NCBI GenBank assembly: GCA_020636005.1
Contig: JACJYR010000003.1
Coordinates: forward strand, 372,001-436,000
Direction: 5' to 3'
Length of the DNA: 64,000 nucleotides
From: Lewinellaceae bacterium
GTDB lineage: Bacteria > Bacteroidota > Bacteroidia > Chitinophagales > Saprospiraceae
Of the stretch, positions 18,309 through 26,246 are shown one piece after another; positions within the stretch are counted from its first letter, which is position 1; every line of letters begins with the position of its first letter. The notes under the pieces are model-generated. The model saw nothing but the letters and a program-made list of their open reading frames with translations. It was not told the DNA's origin and did not search any database. The translations under genes and the position numbers were made by a program.

Positions 18309-18755
18309 CTATTCCGTTTTCTCAACGCCCGCCAAAATGTCCTTTGCAGTGCTCATGCTTTCAGCCGTCAGGGTTCTGACCAGTTCCACTTTTTCTTTTT
18401 CCCGATCGAGGTACATCATGATGTATTCGTGGTTCAGTTCGCCCCGTTTTTTGGAAGGGTGTTGGTAGTTTGCCATCCAACGGCCCATAGCATCGTCGGC
18501 CTTTTCGAGTTGCCTGATGGCCTGGGCAATGTTCGCTTTGTTGTATTCATCGGTAGCGGGCAGTTTTTCTGCTGCTTTTTTTAGCTCCCTTCCAAGCCGG
18601 TTCACCTCGCCCATTTTAGGCATGACCTCATCGTGGATGGCCATGATTTCATCGTGGACTTTTTCTTCCGCCTGGTAGTCGGGGTTGGTGGTGGGCTGGC
18701 AGGCGGATGCTGCCAACAGGGTAGTGGCAACAGCCACAAAAATTAGTCTTTTCAT
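18309..18755 (-). CDS. Small helical lipoprotein (resembles proteins annotated 'viral A-type inclusion')
   Basis: This is a 148-residue lipoprotein with signal MKRLIFVAVATTLLAASAC. The mature part is mainly alpha-helical, with a repeated H-D-E-x-M pattern (VHDEIMAIHDEVMPKMGEV), then a helix with AIRQLEKADDAMGRWMANY. Bacteroidota homologues of this type often bear the misleading name viral A-type inclusion protein. The His/Met-rich helices (HDEIM, HDEVM, MGRWM, YIMMYLD), next to SCO1, could bind metal, which is inference only. A long hairpin sits in its upstream region. Confidence 0.7.
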   Translation of the reverse strand: MKRLIFVAVATTLLAASACQPTTNPDYQAEEKVHDEIMAIHDEVMPKMGEVNRLGRELKKAAEKLPATDEYNKANIAQAIRQLEKADDAMGRWMANYQHPSKKRGELNHEYIMMYLDREKEKVELVRTLTAESMSTAKDILAGVEKTE

Positions 18756-18800
18756 GTCGAAATTGATTTACAATAATTATTATACTGACGCTGATGGCTT

Positions 18801-18842
18801 TTGGCCTTTGGCCTTTGGCAAAAGCCAATGGCCAAAGGCCAA
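18801..18842. repeat. 19-bp inverted repeat built from TTTGGCC units
   Basis: The left arm 18801-18819 and right arm 18824-18842 pair over 19 bp with a single mismatch around an AAAA loop; each arm contains tandem TTGGCC/TTTGGCC units. It is 46 bp upstream of the start of the small lipoprotein gene (minus strand), so it lies in the promoter or 5' leader. It could be a regulator site, a leader hairpin or a terminator for transcripts from the glycosyltransferase gene, but it lacks a T run. Confidence 0.75.
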
Positions 18843-18946
18843 CAGCTAATAGCAAACCGACAAAACCATCCGTGTTTTAGTATAAAACCTTCGGCAACAT
18901 TAAGCATTTTCAAAGTGCGTACAACATCTTATTGGTAAAACCTTTG

Positions 18947-20164
18947 TCACGATAAACCCCGTTGGTCAAGCAGTTCCCGGTAAGCTTCCTTCACCCTTCC
19001 TGCAATTTCCCGGTCGTCGAAATAAGAACGGATAAATGCCCGGGCGGCTTCTCCAACCTTTTTCATCTGATTCTGGTTATTGATGGCCGTTTCAATATTT
19101 TCGATGAACTTTTCCGGGGTATTGGCTACAAAAAGCTGTTCGCCGTGCCGTGCTGGAATACCTTCAGCACCAATGGGCGTCGTGAAGACGCTGCGTCCCA
19201 AAGCCATGCCTTCCAACACTTTTATTTTGATGCCGCTACCTGAAAATAATGGGGCAATCAATGCCGGATGTTGATTTAGAAAAGCCTTGGCATCGGGTAC
19301 TTCTCCATGAAAAACAACCCGTTCCCGTGCTCTTTTTCGCAACCAATCAGGCGTGTTTTTTCCGGCAATATGAAATTCGAGTTTTGGAAAACGGGCCGCC
19401 AGTGCCGGCCACACTTTTTCCAAAAACCATATGATGCCGTCTTGGTTGGGCATCCAGTCCAGCGCCCCGATAAATGCCAGCGAAGGGTATTTTTTAAAAC
19501 AATGATAATCAGGCTCATACTCGCCCAGGGCGATGCCAACAGGTGCAACTACCGATTTGTTTTTGAAACCCAATTTTTGAAAAACCGCCAAATCACGCTG
19601 GGTGATGGCAAGGAGTATGTCATAGCTGTTCAGTGTCCGCAGCTCAAATGCTTTCAGGTGTTTGTTTTGGTTTTTCAGGTACCAACGCTTGAAAGGGTTG
19701 GCCGTATTTTCAGCCACCCGCTCCCAAATTTCATGTTCCACGTTGTGCGACCGCAAGGAAATTATGGCCTTGGAATATTGCCTGATGGTAGGAATATAAT
19801 GTGCCATATACACCGTTTCCAACTGCACAACGTCATATTTTTCAGCCTGTAAAACCTCCTCTAATTTCTGTTCATAAGCTTTTGAAAAAAATCTTCCGAG
19901 GATATAGGATACGCCTTTCACCATGCTCTTCATAGCCCCGGAAACGGTGATGTGGTTGTCCACCGCTACGGAAAAAATTTTGTGATAGTGGTTGTGCGCA
20001 GCAGGAAGCCTGACAGGATCAAAATAGTGCTTGCTGGTATTGAGCACCAACAGTGAAACTTCGCAACCTTTTTCCACCAAAGATTTACTGAGATAGGTGA
20101 TAGCGATGGGTTCGCCTTCTCTGAGCGGGTAAGGAAATTTTTTGCAAAGGATGAGGATTTTCAT
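18947..20164 (-). CDS. Glycosyltransferase, GT4-like (GT-B fold)
   Basis: The 405-residue cytosolic or peripheral enzyme has the two-domain GT-B layout: an N-terminal Rossmann half beginning ILCKKFPYPLREGEPIA and a C-terminal half with SLAFIGALDWMPNQDGI and the nucleotide-sugar signature APLFSGSGIKIKVLEGMALG (about 310-330), followed by GAEGI. It transfers a sugar from a nucleotide donor, most likely in polysaccharide or glycolipid synthesis; donor and acceptor are unknown. The next gene upstream on the same strand (Uma2-like) is 21 bp away but is probably unrelated in function. Confidence 0.9.
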   Translation of the reverse strand: MKILILCKKFPYPLREGEPIAITYLSKSLVEKGCEVSLLVLNTSKHYFDPVRLPAAHNHYHKIFSVAVDNHITVSGAMKSMVKGVSYILGRFFSKAYEQKLEEVLQAEKYDVVQLETVYMAHYIPTIRQYSKAIISLRSHNVEHEIWERVAENTANPFKRWYLKNQNKHLKAFELRTLNSYDILLAITQRDLAVFQKLGFKNKSVVAPVGIALGEYEPDYHCFKKYPSLAFIGALDWMPNQDGIIWFLEKVWPALAARFPKLEFHIAGKNTPDWLRKRARERVVFHGEVPDAKAFLNQHPALIAPLFSGSGIKIKVLEGMALGRSVFTTPIGAEGIPARHGEQLFVANTPEKFIENIETAINNQNQMKKVGEAARAFIRSYFDDREIAGRVKEAYRELLDQRGLS

Positions 20165-20185
20165 GCAGCCGCAAAGAAACGCCTT

Positions 20186-20815
20186 TTATGTTTTTGGATC
20201 GATACCCTCCTCCTCCAAAAAAATAAACACATTAAATTCAATTCCATCCATGAATTCCAGATTTTCTGACCAATCGTAAATCTGCCAGGGCTTGCCATTT
20301 TCAGCCATGACTATTTTACCTGTTCTTGAAAGGATCCAAATCAGTTTCTGAACGCCATGTTTAAATACTTCGCCTGTTTTAAAAAACATATAATCAATGA
20401 CGCTGGAAAAATCTGTTTCGTTCAGTTCTACTTTAACATCTACCTCTACAATAAGCTTCGGCGGTACATTCATATATTTTCTAGAAACCTTTTTTGGAGT
20501 CAATACTGATTTTTCAACGACTGCGATATCGTAACTCAAATTGTTGTTCTTTCCCAAATGGTTTCCCGGTTCATTGGTCAAGATCCAATATTTTTTCAAA
20601 TCCAATTTTGCACAAACATTAAACAACAAATATTGAATAATAATGGATTGAAGGCTGCTGCATCCCATGACTTCCTCCTTAGTTTTTGTTTTGTTTATAA
20701 CTGCTTTATAGTCCTTATAATAGAATGGGATGCCTGCAACCACCTCTTTTATCAGGTATTGTGGCACATTAAATGGCGTTGATTTTATAGTTCCTTTTTC
20801 AGCTATCGCTTCCAT
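20186..20815 (-). CDS. Uma2 family putative restriction endonuclease-like protein
   Basis: The 209-residue protein has the organisation of the Uma2/DUF820 family, a PD-(D/E)XK nuclease fold common in cyanobacteria and some Bacteroidota. The visible core is LSYDIAVVEKS (Asp of the active site, about residue 116), PKLIVEVDVKVE (the ExK-like strand, about 140-150), and a GVQKLIWIL strand. The C-terminal half is AT-rich and less typical. The biological role of this family is not established; many members appear to be mobile or expanded paralogues. It abuts repeat element R2 at its 5' side. Confidence 0.75.
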   Translation of the reverse strand: MEAIAEKGTIKSTPFNVPQYLIKEVVAGIPFYYKDYKAVINKTKTKEEVMGCSSLQSIIIQYLLFNVCAKLDLKKYWILTNEPGNHLGKNNNLSYDIAVVEKSVLTPKKVSRKYMNVPPKLIVEVDVKVELNETDFSSVIDYMFFKTGEVFKHGVQKLIWILSRTGKIVMAENGKPWQIYDWSENLEFMDGIEFNVFIFLEEEGIDPKT

Positions 20816-20849
20816 AAAATTGGTTTTTTCAGCAAGTTAAAGCTTTTAA

Positions 20850-20958
20850 GTAACGATGAAAAAATAACTTCACCATTTTGATTTTGAAAACCCCAGCAAA
20901 TGAAGGGTTTTTTAAAAATAATCCCGATGTGAAATCGGGATTATTTTTCCTTCGATCC
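20850..20958 (+). repeat. 109-bp MITE-like element, copy R2
   Basis: This is a full-length copy from GTAACGATGAAAAAATAAC to CCTTCGATCC, with central palindrome AATAATCCCGAT-GTGAA-ATCGGGATTATT and TAA/TCA flanks. It lies between the AsmA-like gene end and the Uma2 gene start, both on the minus strand, 35 bp from the Uma2 ATG, so it may be in that gene's promoter region and also end incoming transcripts. Confidence 0.9.
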
Positions 20959-20996
20959 TCAAAGATTATCGCTTTTCATTTTCAATTTGGGATTAT

Positions 20997-23900
20997 CTAT
21001 CCCCCACCTTTCTTTTTCTTGAACGGGTTCAAATCTTCCAGTTTCTTCTTCGCCTCTTCGTCCAGTTTCTTTTTGGCTTCATCGGCAGCCTTTTTGGCCG
21101 CTTCGTCTGCCACTTTTTTGGCTGCTTCCTGGGCTTTCTTTTCAGCTTCCGCCTTTGCTTTGTCAGCTAATTTGGCCGCTTCCGCTTCTGCTTTTTGCTT
21201 TTGCTCGTCCAACCGCTTTTGGGCTTCTTCCTGCACTTTGTCAATTTGCTTCTGGGCTTCATCTTTTACCTTGTCAACTACGGCGTCTTTGACGCTTCCT
21301 CCCTGGCCCTCCGTACCGAGCAGTTTGAAACCAACCTTCGGGTCGTCCATCGTTCCGCCTATGTTGATTTGCACGTTGATGAACTCGCCAACGCCGATGT
21401 TCAGCCCCAATTTAGAAGCTTCGCCCCCGAGAAATTCAAGCCCGGAATTGGCGGCAGCGCCCAATGGGTTTTTACCAATTTTTTCCCTGGGTATTTTTGC
21501 AATAATGTGGTAGTCCATGTCGCCCACCAATTTGTGCGATCCGCCGATTTTCATGTCAATGTCCTGGTATTTCGTATCAAATTCCTGCAATAGCACGGCG
21601 CCGTCTTTTACCGTGAACCAATTCTTCGTGTCTTTGAGTTGCAGGTTTTTGAATGCATCCACATTCAATTTATTCCCTATGGCTTCCAGGGGCTTCACCC
21701 CTTTCAACTGAGCATTGAGCGTTTGCAATAGGCCAGCCGCTGCCAGGGTGTTCAGATCAGGCGATAGGTCTTTGTTCAATGCGCTGCTCATACTGAGTTC
21801 GGTATTGAACACCCCCGTCATGAATTTCCCGATGGGTGCAATGGCCTGGAAAGTATTAAAAGTGTTGAAAGATTTTTGAAAGTCCATCTGCTTGAGCTTC
21901 ATGCCCAAATCAAACTTTGGCTTTTCGTGGTTTTGGGTGTTGTAGCCGCCGTTGATGTCCAGGCTGCCGCCCAGGGTATTGGCCGTCAGGTCGGTAAATT
22001 TCACTTCCTCGTTGGCCACCACCAGGCTGCCCTTCACGTTGTTCAATTCCATGTTGTCGTAGATGACCTTGTTCATGTTGGCATCTACTACCATATCAAT
22101 GTTGCCGGGCACCAGGAAAGGTTCGGTAGCTTCGGTTGGGGCTGCGGCGGTGGCGGCGGCCGGTTCTGCAGTCATGAACTGGTTGAGGTTCATGTAGTTG
22201 GAGCGCAGGGACAGCTTTCCTCCCAGTTTTTCATTGTAAAAAAGGTAATTCCAGACATTGGTGATCGTGCCGGAGGCCGAAACGTCGCTGTCGCCAATTT
22301 TCGCACTCAACTGGTTGGCCGTCAGTTTATTCGGTGTAAAATTCCCTTTGGCCACCACGTCTTTTATTTTGTAAACATCATAGTCCACCTGCTTCATCTC
22401 TGCATCCAGGGTGAAATCAAAACGGTCAAATGCTGCCTCACTGGAGGTAGCGGTTGAGGGTGGAGTACCCGCTGCCGGCTGCTGCTGACTTGCCTCTTCC
22501 GTCATCCATTCATCTGCATTAAAATAACCGGAACGGATGGTGAAATCCCCCTTCATGGTGGCATCCGGCGAAAAGTAAGCAAGGATATTGTCAATGCTGC
22601 CATTTCCGCTGAGGTCGCTTTTTCCGAGTTTCATGCTGAAATTCGGCACTTGAACATTTTTTGGCGTAAAAAACAAACGCATGGCGTCAATCCTTACCGC
22701 TGGCAAACCCTCCGCCACATAGTCCATGCTTTCGATGGCAGCCTCGCCGCTCATGTCCACATTTGCATAGTCGCTTTTGTCAATGGTTGACATTTTGGTG
22801 CGGGCCGCTACGTCCATGTTGACAATGCCGTTTAATGTCTTCACGCCTTCCATCGGGAATGCACGGGAAAGGTCGCCGAGGTCAAGTTTCCCCTTTATTT
22901 TTGTATCCACATCTGGATCGGAAATCGGGGTTTTCAGTTTAAAATAGCCTTCCAGGGGGTTGTTGCCCACCTTGAGGCTGAACTTTGAAATGTCCACCAG
23001 CATTTGGTCGAGGTTGCTGGAAGGGCTGTTTACCACTATGTTGGTGTTGATGCCTGAAATGCCCATTGGCAGATCGGGGTATTTGAGGTCGGCATTGGCA
23101 ATGTCCAGGTTGATTTTGAAAGCCGGATACTGCTCTGGCGAAGAGCTGTAGATGCCTTTCACAAAGCCCTCCAACTTGAAAGTGCCATTGGCTTTTACAT
23201 TTTCATAACCTTCGATGTAGGCATTCGGAATGAGGGACAACAGGCTTTTGAACTCGCTTTTCGGGGCGTTGAAGGTCAGGTCCATCCCTATATCATATTC
23301 ATCGGTCATGGCCAGCCAGCCGTCGAGGTTCATTTCCAGGTCGTTGATTTTGAGTTTGTTTTCCCGAAGGATGTATTTCTGGTTGGGCAGGTCAATATTG
23401 AAGCCGGCATCAAAATCCACTTTCGCTTTTTTCAAATAAGCTACCCCGCCTGACTCGGCGGTCAATTGGTCAATAGTGGTTTCTGTATCCAAATCGAAGA
23501 CATCCTGTGTGAAATCGCCTTTGCCGCTGTGGTTCAGGTTTACCATTTTCACATAAGTACCCCAAAGCTGGTCGTCGTACACGATATTCCCTTCGTTGAT
23601 GGCGTATTTTTGAAGCTGGATTTGGAAAGCGGTTGGGGAAGCTGCAGTTGTATCGGTAGTGGGTTTGGCAATGTCGTAGTTTGCTTTGCCATTTTTTAAA
23701 ATCAACACATTAATATCTGGCTTGTCGAGTGTCACAGATTTTATCTGGAGCGGCACTTTTCCAAAATTCCAGGCCGACCAGAAATCCATCGTAACAGCGG
23801 CCAGTTCGCCGGACGCCAGGTTCACCCCTTCAAATTCGTCCACCCCTGTCACCGAATATTCCTGCAAGCCTACGCTCACATTTGGGAAGCTTTTCAGGAG

Positions 23901-24080
23901 CGAAATGTCCACGTCCTTAAAGTCCACTTTGGCGTTCAGGTTGTCGTTTACCAAATCTTTGACTGCCGCCACGATTTGGTCTTTGAACAAAAATGGGGCA
24001 GCGGCCAGCAGCCCGATCACCAGTACGATGAAAAGCCCCAATCCTATAAAAATCCTTTTGAAAATCTTCTTTTTGGTCAT
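20997..24080 (-). CDS. AsmA-like family protein with Lys/Ala-rich coiled-coil tail
   Basis: This 1027-residue envelope protein has one N-terminal membrane helix (IFIGLGLFIVLVIGLLAAAPF) and then a very long beta-rich periplasmic region typical of AsmA/YhjG-type proteins, which bridge inner and outer membranes and influence lipid transfer. The N-terminal AsmA signature is present (KVDFKDVDISLLKSFPNVSV) and the C-terminal AsmA part lies around residues 700-930. The last about 110 residues are a heptad-like coiled coil rich in K, E and A, ending in NPFKKKKGGG. The ATG before MTKKKIFKR was chosen because the upstream 15-residue extension is not signal-like. Confidence 0.9.
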   Translation of the reverse strand: MTKKKIFKRIFIGLGLFIVLVIGLLAAAPFLFKDQIVAAVKDLVNDNLNAKVDFKDVDISLLKSFPNVSVGLQEYSVTGVDEFEGVNLASGELAAVTMDFWSAWNFGKVPLQIKSVTLDKPDINVLILKNGKANYDIAKPTTDTTAASPTAFQIQLQKYAINEGNIVYDDQLWGTYVKMVNLNHSGKGDFTQDVFDLDTETTIDQLTAESGGVAYLKKAKVDFDAGFNIDLPNQKYILRENKLKINDLEMNLDGWLAMTDEYDIGMDLTFNAPKSEFKSLLSLIPNAYIEGYENVKANGTFKLEGFVKGIYSSSPEQYPAFKINLDIANADLKYPDLPMGISGINTNIVVNSPSSNLDQMLVDISKFSLKVGNNPLEGYFKLKTPISDPDVDTKIKGKLDLGDLSRAFPMEGVKTLNGIVNMDVAARTKMSTIDKSDYANVDMSGEAAIESMDYVAEGLPAVRIDAMRLFFTPKNVQVPNFSMKLGKSDLSGNGSIDNILAYFSPDATMKGDFTIRSGYFNADEWMTEEASQQQPAAGTPPSTATSSEAAFDRFDFTLDAEMKQVDYDVYKIKDVVAKGNFTPNKLTANQLSAKIGDSDVSASGTITNVWNYLFYNEKLGGKLSLRSNYMNLNQFMTAEPAAATAAAPTEATEPFLVPGNIDMVVDANMNKVIYDNMELNNVKGSLVVANEEVKFTDLTANTLGGSLDINGGYNTQNHEKPKFDLGMKLKQMDFQKSFNTFNTFQAIAPIGKFMTGVFNTELSMSSALNKDLSPDLNTLAAAGLLQTLNAQLKGVKPLEAIGNKLNVDAFKNLQLKDTKNWFTVKDGAVLLQEFDTKYQDIDMKIGGSHKLVGDMDYHIIAKIPREKIGKNPLGAAANSGLEFLGGEASKLGLNIGVGEFINVQINIGGTMDDPKVGFKLLGTEGQGGSVKDAVVDKVKDEAQKQIDKVQEEAQKRLDEQKQKAEAEAAKLADKAKAEAEKKAQEAAKKVADEAAKKAADEAKKKLDEEAKKKLEDLNPFKKKKGGG

Positions 24081-24302
24081 GTTTGAAAAATTTGCGGAAA
24101 GATGCACACAAGTTGAATTTTTCACACCCGGTGCTACCTTTTAAGCGTACAATAGTGGGAATTGTTTTGTGATGGGTTGTAAAGTTTGGATATGTGGCAG
24201 GTCATTATAATTTTTGTAAAGGACCCAACTTGACGGGGAGATGAATATCGGACATGCTGATTGACATGGCTTTAAGGATTGCATAACTTTTTTTTGGGAT
24301 TC

Positions 24303-25892
24303 CTAATTTTTCACCGCACCCTCTTCCCAAGGCACCAGTTTAGATTCATAATAATCAATCCCATCCGCCCTAAGCCGCCCGGCCTGTTTGCCCAAACGCA
24401 CTTTGTACGCTTCCCAATTCCTCTTTTCAACTGGTGTCCAGCCAATTTCCGCATATCCCAACAGCCGGGGGAAAACCATGTACTCGATTTCGTCCAGGTT
24501 GGTCACCGTCTCCGACCAAAGCGGGGCCTCGATGCCGAGGACGTTGTCTTTCCCAACGCCAGGCATGTAGGTGGCGGGATCCCACAGGTAGGCGCTGTCC
24601 ACTTCGATGTAGGCTGCCCAATGCAGGCCAAGTTTGGTGGTAGAATCGTACTGCATGTCCATGTAGGCTTTTTTGGCTGGCGACATGATAAGCTGTGCGC
24701 CTTTGGCAACGGCCATTTTTGCAAAATCCTCATTGGCCCAAAGCTGCACCACCGATTGGTTGTTCAAGTCCGCCTGTGCCGTTTCATCCCAACCAATCAT
24801 GGTCTTGCCATGCTTTTCCACGATGCCTTTCACCCGGTTGACAAAAGGCAGGTAATCCTCCTTTTTGGTGGCATGCGATTCGTCGCCGCCGATGTGGATG
24901 AAGGGGCCGGGCGTCAGGGCCGCCAACTCAGTGATCACATCATCAATGAACTGGTAAGTGATTTCCTTGCTGGAGCATAAGGTGCTGAAACCCACCTCCG
25001 TGCCCGTGTAGAGTTCGGGCGCTTTTCCGTTGCAGTTCAGTTCAGGATACGAGGCCAGGGCCGCATTCGTATGGCCGGGCATGTCTATTTCGGGGACGAC
25101 GGTGATGTAGCGATCCTGGGCGTATTTTACGATGTCGGCGTACTGTTCCTGGGTGTAAAAGCCGCCCTTTCCGCCGCCTACCTGGGTCTTGCCGCCGTGG
25201 GCTGTCAGGTTCGGCCATTTCTTTATTTCGATGCGCCAACCCTGGTCGTCAGATAGATGGATGTGAAAAGCGTTCATTTTATATTCAGCCAGAAAATCAA
25301 TGTAGCGTTTGATGTCTTCCACCTGGAAAAAATGCCTGGACACGTCGAGCATGGCGCCACGGTAGCTGTAGGTAGGTTTGTCCTGAATCGTGCCTGTGGG
25401 CAAGATGAAAGGGCCATCCGTTTTATCTGCGTTGATGGGCAGCATTTGTCGGATGGTCTGGATGCCCCGGAAAATGCCGGCAGGGGTGCCAGCGTACAGC
25501 GTCACCAAATCTTCTTTGATGTCCAATTGGTAGCCTTCCTCGCCGTGGACGTTTCTTTCTTCCAAAACGACCAGGTAGAAATTTCCTTTGCCCGGCACTT
25601 CGGCGGTAGATTTGACGGGCAGGTTCAGGCCAGTTGCTGATTTCAGCATATCAGAAAAATACTGGCCAATGCGCAGGAGCTCCTCAGATTCTCCCTGCAC
25701 GAAAATGATGGCACTGCCTTTTAACCTGAACGCCGAACTGTCAACCGTAATGGAAACTGGCTGCGGGATGAGATTGGCCGCTGCAAGGTTGGTTGCTATT
25801 TTTTCCTCTTTTTCCCCGCATGAAAACAGGGAGCACATGATGGCAAGCGGCAGCAGGGTTGTGATTAGAAAGTTGGTTTTGTTGTGTCTCAT
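24303..25892 (-). CDS. Beta-N-acetylhexosaminidase, GH20, lipoprotein
   Basis: The enzyme removes terminal beta-linked GlcNAc/GalNAc from glycans or chitin oligosaccharides. The 529-residue protein has a lipoprotein signal ending in CSLFSCGEK, a GH20b N-terminal domain (about 40-160), and the GH20 TIM barrel (about 165-500). The barrel has HIHLSDDQGWRIEIKKWP and the catalytic Asp-Glu pair in FIHIGGDESHATKK. The later IGWDETAQADL and VQLWANE segments also match the substrate pocket. The start was moved to the ATG before MRHNKTNFLITTLL. It is transcribed away from recQ. Confidence 0.95.
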   Translation of the reverse strand: MRHNKTNFLITTLLPLAIMCSLFSCGEKEEKIATNLAAANLIPQPVSITVDSSAFRLKGSAIIFVQGESEELLRIGQYFSDMLKSATGLNLPVKSTAEVPGKGNFYLVVLEERNVHGEEGYQLDIKEDLVTLYAGTPAGIFRGIQTIRQMLPINADKTDGPFILPTGTIQDKPTYSYRGAMLDVSRHFFQVEDIKRYIDFLAEYKMNAFHIHLSDDQGWRIEIKKWPNLTAHGGKTQVGGGKGGFYTQEQYADIVKYAQDRYITVVPEIDMPGHTNAALASYPELNCNGKAPELYTGTEVGFSTLCSSKEITYQFIDDVITELAALTPGPFIHIGGDESHATKKEDYLPFVNRVKGIVEKHGKTMIGWDETAQADLNNQSVVQLWANEDFAKMAVAKGAQLIMSPAKKAYMDMQYDSTTKLGLHWAAYIEVDSAYLWDPATYMPGVGKDNVLGIEAPLWSETVTNLDEIEYMVFPRLLGYAEIGWTPVEKRNWEAYKVRLGKQAGRLRADGIDYYESKLVPWEEGAVKN

Positions 25893-26246
25893 ACGATCAG
25901 TTTTAGCCGGGAAAGTTCTGAAATAATAGGCTGCCATTGTAGCCTGTCGGGTTGTTTTTCTTTTAGAAAGTCATCAAATTCCACGCTTCCTTTTTATTTT
26001 AGCCCACCTGAGAAAAATCCAGCGGCTGTCTTGTAAGTTGCGCAAGGCCCACTGCGGCCAAATTATTGAAATCCAGCAAGTAATCAAGGTTTTTTAAACT
26101 ACCCCCGGTCCCCATTGCCTACTACGATGATAACCGGGGTGGCTAAAAACGACAAGTTTTTTACAGACTTCAATACTTTGGCGCTTATGGGCTGAGGCAG
26201 CCGCTGGCTATTGATACCCAAATTCTAAAAAACAGAAGGGATTACT
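25893..26246. other. Divergent intergenic region between the hexosaminidase gene and recQ
   Basis: These 354 bp should carry both promoters. No complete Bacteroidota promoter consensus could be found; an ATACTTTG sequence at about 26171 is a near match to a -7 box for recQ. No other structure was seen. Confidence 0.5.

Noticed and set aside
20186..20815. Uma2-like protein as part of a restriction-modification system
   Set aside because: No methyltransferase or specificity subunit is near; the family name implies a nuclease fold but not restriction activity.
18947..20815. Glycosyltransferase and Uma2 gene as a functional operon
   Set aside because: They are close on the same strand, but nothing in either sequence suggests a shared pathway.
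21876..22457. 193-codon plus-strand frame inside the AsmA-like gene
   Set aside because: His- and Val-rich antisense reading of a conserved beta-rich protein.
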